Positions 1-5,595 of a stretch of DNA of 9,872 nt are shown here, piece by piece. Both the position numbers and the translations under genes were made by a program. The stretch spans positions 1 through 9,872 of the forward strand of contig ONYR01000090.1 in NCBI GenBank assembly GCA_900322165.1. Reading direction: 5' to 3'. This stretch comes from an uncultured Eubacteriales bacterium. Its GTDB lineage: Bacteria > Bacillota > Clostridia > Lachnospirales > Bianqueaceae. The notes below the pieces were generated by a model. That model was not told the origin of the DNA. It did not search any database and saw nothing but the letters and a program-made list of their open reading frames with translations. Positions within the stretch are counted from its first letter, which is position 1; every line of letters begins with the position of its first letter.

Positions 1-1
1 G

Positions 2-424
2 CCGTTGACCGTGATCCCGGGCATCCTGCAGTTTTACTATGCCGAAAATGTAGGGGCCGCGTTCCGTATGCTGATGAACCAGAAATGGCTTTTCCTGATC
101 ATTGGATCGCTGACAGGCTGCGCGATCGCTTATGTGCTTTTTCGTCTTTCGGCGAAAGGCGAGAAGGAGAACATGTTTAATCGTGTGATCCTGATCCTTT
201 CCATGATCTTTATCCTCTCCGGTGATATCGGAAACATGATCGACCGTGTCAAGCTCGGCTTTGTGATCGACTACATCCGGGTCTTGTTTATCAATTTCCC
301 GATCTTCAATATCGCGGACTGCCTGATCGTTGTCGGCTGCGGCATGCTGCTTGTCTTCGGCTTCTTCCGCAAAACGATGATGGACGAGTTTTTTGACAAG
401 ATGGGTTGGAGCAAGGATGAGTGA
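2..424 (+). CDS. lspA: Signal peptidase II (prolipoprotein signal peptidase), 5'-truncated by window edge
   Basis: LspA is the integral-membrane aspartyl protease that removes the signal peptide of diacylglyceryl-modified prolipoproteins. About 140 residues are visible. The frame is open to the left edge and the first transmembrane helix plus the usual N-terminus lie outside the window, so the in-frame TTG at 5 is almost certainly internal. Family signatures are present: ENVGAAF near bases 47-64, GNMIDR with one catalytic Asp at 242-244, and INFPIFNIAD with the second catalytic Asp at 317-319. Three hydrophobic helices are visible, roughly residues 28-47, 61-76 and 106-121 counted from base 5. 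A charged tail (MMDEFFDKMGWSKDE) ends at TGA 422-424, overlapping the next gene's start by 8 bases. The pair lspA plus an RluD-type synthase is a familiar Firmicutes arrangement. Both catalytic Asp are intact, so the enzyme is probably active. Confidence 0.96.
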   Translation, partial: PLTVIPGILQFYYAENVGAAFRMLMNQKWLFLIIGSLTGCAIAYVLFRLSAKGEKENMFNRVILILSMIFILSGDIGNMIDRVKLGFVIDYIRVLFINFPIFNIADCLIVVGCGMLLVFGFFRKTMMDEFFDKMGWSKDE

Positions 425-1367
425 AAGGGTTTCATTAACAGTTGGCGCATCTCATGCCGGCAGTCGGCTGGATGTGTTTGTCACCGCTTCGGTTGAGGGA
501 ATGACCCGCTCGAGGATCCAGCGTCTGCTTGAGGAGGGAAATCTTCTCGTAGGCGGAAAGATCCTGAAGGCTGGGTATAAGCTCAAGGAAGGGGATACGG
601 TGGAATTGCTGATCCCTGAGGCTAAGGAGCTGAATGCCAAGCCCGAAAAGATGGATCTGGAGATCGTCTACGAAGATGAGGATCTGGCGATCGTCAACAA
701 GCCGCGAGGTCTGGTGGTTCATCCCGCCCACGGCCACGAGGACGGAACGATGGTCAACGGACTCATGTATGCCTTTGAAGGCCGTCTGTCGGGCATTAAC
801 GGGGTTCTAAGGCCCGGAATCGTGCATCGGATCGATAAGGACACCTCGGGGCTTCTGGCAGTGTGTAAGAGCGACAGAGCCCATCTGGTGATGTCGGAGA
901 AAATGAAGGAGCACGATATCGAAAGGGTGTATCACACGGTCGTGAGAGGAACCTTTAAGGAACTTGAAGGGACCATTGATAAACCGATCGGCCGCTGCGA
1001 TCAGGACCGGAAAAAGATGTGCGTGCGGCAGGACGGCAGGCGGGCCGTGACCCATTACCGCGTGCTGGAGACTCTCGGAAGCTATTCCTATCTGGAGGTT
1101 CGCCTGGAAACAGGACGGACGCATCAGATTCGTGTTCACATGCAGTCGATCGGTCATCCGGTCATGGGAGATCCGTTGTACGGACTCGTGAAAGAGACGA
1201 CCGCTGCGGGGAAAAAGATCGCAGGGATGGATTTTTGGCCGGGGCAGATCCTTCACGCGAAGGTCCTTGGCTTTGAGCATCCGGTAACGGGTGAATACAT
1301 GCGTTTCGATTCTGAATTGCCTGAGTACTTCCAAACTGTCCTGGCAGTCTTGAGAAAAGAGGAATAA
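417..1367 (+). CDS. rluD: RluA/RluD-family 23S rRNA pseudouridine synthase
   Basis: This enzyme isomerises uridine to pseudouridine in RNA, most likely in 23S rRNA. The protein has 316 residues from ATG 417, typical for the RluD/YlyB group. Residues about 15-65 form an S4 RNA-binding domain (SRLDVFV, then RSRIQRLLEEGNLLVGGK). The catalytic domain follows: NKPRGLVVHPA at 94-104, the motif HRIDKDTSG at 137-145 with catalytic Asp140, and LETGRTHQIRVHM at 230-242. The ATG at 417 is preferred over an upstream in-frame ATG at 393, because GGAG (408-411) lies five bases before it and the protein then begins at the usual place before the S4 domain. The 8-base overlap with lspA suggests translational coupling. 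By synteny the B. subtilis counterpart would be ylyB. Family membership is secure, but the exact rRNA target (RluD-type positions or others) is inferred. Confidence 0.93.
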   Translation: MSERVSLTVGASHAGSRLDVFVTASVEGMTRSRIQRLLEEGNLLVGGKILKAGYKLKEGDTVELLIPEAKELNAKPEKMDLEIVYEDEDLAIVNKPRGLVVHPAHGHEDGTMVNGLMYAFEGRLSGINGVLRPGIVHRIDKDTSGLLAVCKSDRAHLVMSEKMKEHDIERVYHTVVRGTFKELEGTIDKPIGRCDQDRKKMCVRQDGRRAVTHYRVLETLGSYSYLEVRLETGRTHQIRVHMQSIGHPVMGDPLYGLVKETTAAGKKIAGMDFWPGQILHAKVLGFEHPVTGEYMRFDSELPEYFQTVLAVLRKEE

Positions 1368-1396
1368 AATTACTGGAAAACTTGACCGAATGGTCG

Positions 1397-1425
1397 TTGC
1401 GTTTTCAATAAAGGGTGTTTATAAT
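1397..1425 (+). promoter_or_regulatory. Probable sigma-A promoter for rex operon
   Basis: A perfect -10 box TATAAT at 1420-1425 is preceded, at 17-base spacing, by TTGCGT at 1397-1402, which matches the -35 consensus only in its first three bases. Transcription would start near 1432, giving a short leader before the rex ATG at 1464. A better -35-like TTGACC at 1382-1387 is too far from the -10 (32 bases) to pair with it. No clear Rex operator (TTGTG-N8-CACAA) is visible in the gap 1368-1463, so autoregulation by Rex is not supported by this reading. No obvious rho-independent terminator for the upstream pair lies in this gap, so read-through from rluD is possible. Confidence 0.6.
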
Positions 1426-1463
1426 GGTCTTATTCATTATTTTTTTAGAAGGAGTACTTCATA

Positions 1464-2111
1464 ATGGGTGAACGAAATGATTATATTTCGGATGCTGTCA
1501 TCAGAAGGCTGCCTCGGTATTATCGGTATTTGGGAGAGCTCCTGCAAAACGGTGTGACAAGGATCTCCTCCGGAGAATTAAGTGAAAAAATGGGCTTGAC
1601 CGCTTCTCAGGTCAGGCAGGATTTTAATCACTTCGGAGGATTCGGACAGCAGGGGTACGGGTACAATGTGGAATCGCTCTACTCGGAGGTAGCGCGGATC
1701 CTTGGCATTGACCAGCCTCACAACGTGATCATTATCGGTGCAGGGCATATCGGTGCAGCTCTTGCCAATTATCCGAACTTTGAGAAGCGGGGATTTCATG
1801 TTATCGGGATATTCGATAATGACCCCGCCTTGATTGGGACAGAGATCGCCGGTCATGTGATCCATGCCGATGAAGAATTACCGGTTTTCATCCGTGACAA
1901 TGCGATCGACATCGCGGTTCTTGCGATTCCGAAGGTTCAGGCGCTGAAGATGGCTGAGCTCTTATGTGATTACGGAATCAAGGGAATCTGGAATTTTGCA
2001 TCGACGGATCTGGAAATCGTCAATCCGGACGTCATCGTTGAAAATGTTCATTTAACGGACAGTATTATGAGATTATCTTACAAGCTGAGAAACAAGCAGG
2101 AAAGGGAATAA
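1464..2111 (+). CDS. rex: Redox-sensing transcriptional repressor Rex
   Basis: Rex is a homodimeric cytoplasmic repressor that reads the NADH/NAD+ ratio. NADH binding releases DNA, usually switching on fermentative and anaerobic respiratory genes. The 215-residue length is normal. Residues 1-80 are the winged-helix domain (AVIRRLPRYYRYLGEL, then LTASQVRQDFNHFGGFGQQGYGYNV, the latter typical of the family's recognition helix and wing). Residues 87-210 are the Rossmann domain with the dinucleotide motif GAGHIG at 92-97 and an acidic residue, Asp118, in IGIFDNDP, as expected for NAD(H) rather than NADP(H). The C-terminal swapped helix follows (HLTDSIMRLSYKLRNKQ). An excellent Shine-Dalgarno, AGAAGGAG (1447-1454), precedes the ATG by nine bases. 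The stop is only four bases before the next gene, so the two are very likely co-transcribed. Confidence 0.97.
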   Translation: MGERNDYISDAVIRRLPRYYRYLGELLQNGVTRISSGELSEKMGLTASQVRQDFNHFGGFGQQGYGYNVESLYSEVARILGIDQPHNVIIIGAGHIGAALANYPNFEKRGFHVIGIFDNDPALIGTEIAGHVIHADEELPVFIRDNAIDIAVLAIPKVQALKMAELLCDYGIKGIWNFASTDLEIVNPDVIVENVHLTDSIMRLSYKLRNKQERE

Positions 2112-2115
2112 TTCT

Positions 2116-4371
2116 ATGCTTACCAAACAGGATAAAATTGAAATCTACAACAAGTTAATTACCAAATTCTCGCTCGAGGAGAAATATCCGCTTTCCGTCG
2201 TCGGAAAGGAGCTTTCCCTGAACGGGATCAGCCCCAGAAAATTCGGCTATATCCAGACGAAAAACCTGATGCAGGATATCCCGGAATTCATTGAGATCGA
2301 AGATTATGAGAAAGACGGTCATTCCAACTGTAATGTTATTATTCACAACTGGAAAGAAGCGAGCGAACCTACGTACAAACGTTTTACTTCGGTTTCTTCC
2401 GATCTGAAGGAATCGGAAAACGAAATGGTTTCCCTGTCCATTTTCCAGAAGCCTGAAACCGTTTCCGCGCCGGAAAAACCGGAAGCTCGTGAGCCGGAAA
2501 ACCAGAATAATAACATGGTGATGTCGGAGCCGGAGTTTACAAAACGCGAGAAGGACTATCAGTTCCAGAACAGCCGTGACCGCGGCAATTATTACGGTGT
2601 AAGCTATAATCGGAATTACAATAATTTCAGCCGCAATTACGGAAACTATCGCCGTCAGGATGACGGGTCGCAGGATTCCATGGTGCGTTCTTCCTCCGGC
2701 AGTGTTCGTTTTACGGGAACCTCGAGCGGATCGACGTTCAAATCCGAACCCTCCCGCGATGAGATCGCGGCAGCGGAAAACACTCGTCTTCCGGAAAACA
2801 AAGCCGAAGGGTCCCGCGAAAAGGAAGAAGAATCGACCTTCGACCGTCTTGCCTACCTTCCGCAGAAGGTGCTGGATTATCTGATGCGCAAGGGACTGGA
2901 TGATCCGGCGCAGAAGCTGAGCGAGGCGTATCAGAAGAGCCTGACGGATCAGACCTACCAGCAGCGCGGCTCGATGATCATGTTCCCGATCTCCTGGGAA
3001 GGCAATGCCGACATGATGGCCGTACTGCGCAAGAACGAAAAGAGCTACGGCAAGCCGTGGTATTTAAGCTATGTCGGTTATCCGCAGAAAGAGCAGGATA
3101 CCGAAGAGGCAGATGAAAAGGACGAAAGCCGCATCATTCCTCCGGGAAAGAGTTTGGAGAATTTTGCCGACATCGGATACTGGCAGGAGTTTTTGAAGGA
3201 GCTGGCTGAGCTGGCACTGCCGGAGAACTGGGACTATCGCGGAACCCGCGAGAGAGGACGCTACTACATCCTCAAGAAGTATATCCAGTATACGTTCTAC
3301 CGCCTGCAGCAGGAAGAGAAGGTCAGCATTGAGGAAGGCCACTTTGCCGCCTTCAATACCGGCCTTGTCAACAACCGTTATCAGGATATCTACGCATGCT
3401 TCATTCCGAATTCCAAGCATGATGAGGATCCTTCGGTTCCGGAGTGGAAGTTCGAATCCTTCGCGATCGCCGGTCAGCGCGGCAAAGACGGCTATGGCAA
3501 GATGCTGACAAGCTATTTCAATCCGCTTCCGAAGATCGCAAACTACTACACCAGCATCAGCGATCTGTTCTATGATCTCTCCGCTCCGCTGGTGACGGAT
3601 TATGAGCACATCATCATTGACAATATCGATCGTCTTCCGATCGACTACCTGAAAGAATGTGCGTTCTCGGATGAGGAAGCACAGATGCTGATCGAAAAAC
3701 TGGAAACGGCCAACTCGAGAGAGCGCAAGAAGCAGGCTTATCTGGCACTGAGCAACTACATCATTGAAAATGATCGTATCTATCGCCGCCTGAAGGCCAG
3801 AATGGAAGATGCCATCGAGATCGCACTCAAGCGCGTCGGATGGAATTTCCGCACGGCCGTTCCTTGCTACTATCCGAAAGGAAACTGCATGAGTCTGATG
3901 CTGCCGCTGGCACTGGCCGATGATACCAGAACCGATGCAGCGCTCGTCGTGCTGAAGAATCCTTCCGGAAGCTATCAGGGTCAGACGATCCTTGAACTGG
4001 AAAAGGCATATCTGGATGCCCGTCTGATCTGCCGTCCGAACAATGACTGGCTGTCTCTTGAGGAGATCAATCAGGCTGAGCGGGCCGCTGCGATGAGACG
4101 TTACGAGAACCAGCAGGGCCAGACGGACCATGGCGAGACGTACCGCAGTGATTACGGACGTGTGAACAATTATTATCAGCCTCGCTACAACAACCGCGGC
4201 TATGAGCAGCGTCCGTATCAGGAACGCCCCAGAAACTACGGTTACCGTCAGGACTACGGCTATCAGCAGGAGCGCCAGTACCAAAGCGATGAGATGCGTC
4301 AGGACCCGGGCAACGGCTTCCAGCGCGGATTTGAAGGTGCTTCGATGCCGAATCCGGAGGAGGACGAATAA
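2116..4371 (+). CDS. LOTUS/OST-HTH-like plus DUF3825-like protein with Y/R/N/Q-rich disordered segments
   Basis: No function is established for this 751-residue cytoplasmic protein. It has no signal peptide or membrane helix. Residues about 6-80 resemble a LOTUS/OST-HTH winged helix (KYPLSVVGKELSLNG, FGYIQTKNLMQDIPEFIEIE), a fold predicted or shown to bind RNA in other proteins. Residues 81-240 are a charged, probably disordered linker containing a patch at 151-180 in which 20 of 30 residues are Asn, Tyr or Arg. Residues about 241-650 resemble DUF3825, with marks such as GYWQEFLKELAELALPENW (354-372), FAAFNTGL (410-417), IYACFIPN (425-432), SYFNPLPKIANYY (466-478) and ARLICRPNNDWLSLEE (635-650). 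The 661-740 tail has 13 Tyr, 13 Arg, 13 Gln, 7 Asn and 9 Gly but no Lys, Leu, Ile or Ala. Start ATG 2116 follows AGGAAAGGGA with about nine bases of spacing. The position four bases after rex suggests shared transcription. Domain calls come from memory of the families and need a profile search; an RNA-related role is inferred. Confidence 0.85.
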   Translation: MLTKQDKIEIYNKLITKFSLEEKYPLSVVGKELSLNGISPRKFGYIQTKNLMQDIPEFIEIEDYEKDGHSNCNVIIHNWKEASEPTYKRFTSVSSDLKESENEMVSLSIFQKPETVSAPEKPEAREPENQNNNMVMSEPEFTKREKDYQFQNSRDRGNYYGVSYNRNYNNFSRNYGNYRRQDDGSQDSMVRSSSGSVRFTGTSSGSTFKSEPSRDEIAAAENTRLPENKAEGSREKEEESTFDRLAYLPQKVLDYLMRKGLDDPAQKLSEAYQKSLTDQTYQQRGSMIMFPISWEGNADMMAVLRKNEKSYGKPWYLSYVGYPQKEQDTEEADEKDESRIIPPGKSLENFADIGYWQEFLKELAELALPENWDYRGTRERGRYYILKKYIQYTFYRLQQEEKVSIEEGHFAAFNTGLVNNRYQDIYACFIPNSKHDEDPSVPEWKFESFAIAGQRGKDGYGKMLTSYFNPLPKIANYYTSISDLFYDLSAPLVTDYEHIIIDNIDRLPIDYLKECAFSDEEAQMLIEKLETANSRERKKQAYLALSNYIIENDRIYRRLKARMEDAIEIALKRVGWNFRTAVPCYYPKGNCMSLMLPLALADDTRTDAALVVLKNPSGSYQGQTILELEKAYLDARLICRPNNDWLSLEEINQAERAAAMRRYENQQGQTDHGETYRSDYGRVNNYYQPRYNNRGYEQRPYQERPRNYGYRQDYGYQQERQYQSDEMRQDPGNGFQRGFEGASMPNPEEDE

Positions 4372-4390
4372 ACGGAGAGCGCATTTGAAA

Positions 4391-4431
4391 TGTTACAGTT
4401 TTGTGCAAAATCACGAAATAATTCTGTAACA
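4391..4431. repeat. Perfect 8-bp inverted repeat upstream of hydrolase promoter (possible operator)
   Basis: TGTTACAG at 4391-4398 and CTGTAACA at 4424-4431 are exact reverse complements separated by 25 bases. Between them lies a second, smaller near-palindrome, TTTTG-TG-CAAAA (4399-4410). The right arm ends two bases before the -35 box at 4433, a good place for a regulator site. It is unlikely to be a terminator of the preceding gene, because the loop is long and no clean T-run follows the right arm directly. Confidence 0.4.
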
Positions 4432-4432
4432 G

Positions 4433-4461
4433 TTGACTTTTGCGAATAAACTCCGTATAAT
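4433..4461 (+). promoter_or_regulatory. Strong sigma-A promoter for the cell-wall hydrolase
   Basis: TTGACT at 4433-4438 (five of six consensus bases) and a perfect TATAAT at 4456-4461 are separated by exactly 17 bases. This is the best promoter match in the window. Transcription should begin near 4468, leaving a leader of about 150 bases before the chosen TTG start at 4621. The leader contains a possible short ORF and a hairpin, described separately. Confidence 0.82.
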
Positions 4462-4486
4462 AGTTCATACCTGATAAGGGTCACAG

Positions 4487-4624
4487 ATGAACATCCATTT
4501 GCGATACCTTAGAAGACATAGAGAAAAAGAGCAATTTCAATCACTTCAGCAAAGGAAATACTTCATCATCTGGACTCAATCTTGGAGAATGGTTTATCCA
4601 TTCCCGGGAAGGAGGCTCATTTGA
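4487..4624 (+). CDS. Possible 45-codon leader ORF overlapping the hydrolase start
   Basis: ATG at 4487 is preceded by AAGGG (4476-4480) with six bases of spacing and opens a 45-codon frame. It ends at TGA 4622-4624, which overlaps the hydrolase start codon TTG 4621-4623 in the arrangement TTGA. The product would be short and very basic (starts MNIHLRYLRRHREKEQF, ends PFPGRRLI) and has no membrane segment. It lies wholly inside the leader transcribed from the 4433-4461 promoter, so it could couple or gate translation of the hydrolase. Against it, all its Arg codons but one (CGA) are AGA or AGG, unlike the CGC/CGT preferred by neighbouring genes, and the frame may be open by chance. No homologue is recognised. 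Confidence 0.3.
   Translation: MNIHLRYLRRHREKEQFQSLQQRKYFIIWTQSWRMVYPFPGRRLI
4584..4605 (+). promoter_or_regulatory. Small RNA hairpin just before the hydrolase ribosome-binding site
   Basis: GAATGG (4587-4592) pairs with CCATTC (4598-4603) across a TTTAT loop. Two further G-C pairs (4584-4585 with 4604-4605) form if A4586 is bulged. The hairpin ends four bases before the Shine-Dalgarno AAGGAGG (4609-4615). A 10-base palindrome TTCCCGGGAA (4601-4610) overlaps the right arm and the edge of the Shine-Dalgarno, so alternative pairings that mask the site are possible. Confidence 0.3.
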
Positions 4625-5532
4625 GAGGGAAACTTTGTTTTATCGTGTTCAGCGTCATTTTAGCTGTCACGATCGGACACACTTCCGACATCAGTGCTTA
4701 TACCTACAGCGGCACGATCCAGGAAGCAGTCAGAGAAAGCAACAACAATCGAATTGCCGGGAGCGGCTCGGTTTCTTTTGAGTTACATCAATCCGTTACC
4801 AAAGAGGCTGCCGAGGAGGCAGCGCAAGCAGTTTCAGCCCAAATTGTTACCGTTACGTCCGAGAAGGAGGCTGCTGATGAGGCAGACAGTTATTCCGAAG
4901 ACGTAAACTATCAGGAAACGGAAACAATGACGGAAACAACCGAAACAGCTTACGAAGCGGAAGAGTCAAGCGAAACCGAAGAGAGTAAAACCGGCGAGGC
5001 TGCCGAATCCACCGAAAGTGGATCTCAGGCAGAAACCGAGACATCCGAACCCACGGATGGAGAGACCGAAGCTTCGGATTCCTCCGAAAAAGAGGAAAGC
5101 CAAGAATCACTGAAAGCCGAGACAGAAGTGACCGGCGAGACCGATCCCTGGGATCTCTACAAGTCGATCAACGAGGCACCTTATGATGACGCCGCGATCC
5201 TTTGCCAGATCGTTATGTGCGAAGCCGGCAGTGAGGATATCATCGGACAGATCATGGTTGCCAACGTCATTCTGAACCGTGTTAACGCAGGCACCTTTGG
5301 TTCATCGGTTTACGATGTTGTGTTTGCACCGGGTCAGTTTGAACCGGTCGGTTCCGGATTCTATTGGATGGTTACTCCGACAGAATCAGTGAAAGAAGCT
5401 GTTTACCGCGCACTGAATGGTGAGGATTACTCTGAAGGTGCCCTGTATTTCTGTTCCAGATACTACAGCGGATGGCACGACAGCAATCTGACCTATGTGA
5501 CGGAACATGGCGGACACATTTTCTACCGCTAA
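4621..5532 (+). CDS. Secreted SleB-like cell-wall hydrolase (Hydrolase_2 family)
   Basis: This is a probable exported peptidoglycan hydrolase of 303 residues. TTG 4621 is chosen as start because AAGGAGG (4609-4615) sits five bases before it and the protein then opens with a signal peptide: MRGK, a hydrophobic core at about 5-19, and a likely cleavage after DISA at residue 26. An in-frame TTG at 4582 lacks a good ribosome site and would bury the signal peptide. Residues 60-176 form a low-complexity linker, with 52 of residues 91-170 being Glu, Thr or Ser. It probably spans the cell wall. The catalytic domain at about 188-303 carries IVMCEAGSEDIIGQIMVANV, where Glu201 is the probable catalytic acid, then APGQFEPV and the C-terminal HGGHIFYR typical of the SleB/CwlJ group. 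That family cuts cortex or vegetative peptidoglycan. A spore role is not implied here, since the linker and signal peptide also suit vegetative wall turnover. Confidence 0.88.
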   Translation: MRGKLCFIVFSVILAVTIGHTSDISAYTYSGTIQEAVRESNNNRIAGSGSVSFELHQSVTKEAAEEAAQAVSAQIVTVTSEKEAADEADSYSEDVNYQETETMTETTETAYEAEESSETEESKTGEAAESTESGSQAETETSEPTDGETEASDSSEKEESQESLKAETEVTGETDPWDLYKSINEAPYDDAAILCQIVMCEAGSEDIIGQIMVANVILNRVNAGTFGSSVYDVVFAPGQFEPVGSGFYWMVTPTESVKEAVYRALNGEDYSEGALYFCSRYYSGWHDSNLTYVTEHGGHIFYR

Positions 5533-5539
5533 GCAAGAA

Positions 5540-5571
5540 AAAAAGCTCAGCTTTTACAGCTGAGCTTTTTT
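5540..5571. terminator. Bidirectional rho-independent terminator between hydrolase and queA
   Basis: The stem GCTCAGCT (5545-5552) pairs with AGCTGAGC (5558-5565) around a five-base TTTAC loop. It is flanked by an A-run on the left (5538-5544) and a T-run on the right (5566-5571), so it can work on both strands. It begins about eight bases after the hydrolase stop (5530-5532) and lies about 25 bases beyond the convergent queA stop at 5596-5598, serving both genes. Confidence 0.9.
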
Positions 5572-5595
5572 GTTGCCGTTGAAAGGCATTTTTGA

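Noticed and set aside
393..416. Upstream in-frame ATG at 393 as start of the pseudouridine synthase.
   Set aside because: It would lengthen the overlap with lspA to 32 bases and has no suitable Shine-Dalgarno, whereas ATG 417 has GGAG at five bases.
3064..4284. Long open frame on the minus strand, about 406 codons, inside the LOTUS/DUF3825 gene.
   Set aside because: It is fully antisense to a gene with clear domains and a good ribosome site. Its product is a compositionally odd Ile/Val/Leu-rich shadow with no recognisable motif.
4399..4416. Possible Rex operator (TTGTG...CACGAA) upstream of the hydrolase.
   Set aside because: The spacing is six rather than eight bases and the second half is CACGAA, not CACAA, so it does not fit the usual Rex site.
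4468..4620. Possible ydaO-type (cyclic di-AMP) riboswitch in the hydrolase leader, since such genes are often controlled that way.
   Set aside because: None of the conserved blocks I associate with that riboswitch is visible, and the leader is AT-rich with only one small hairpin.
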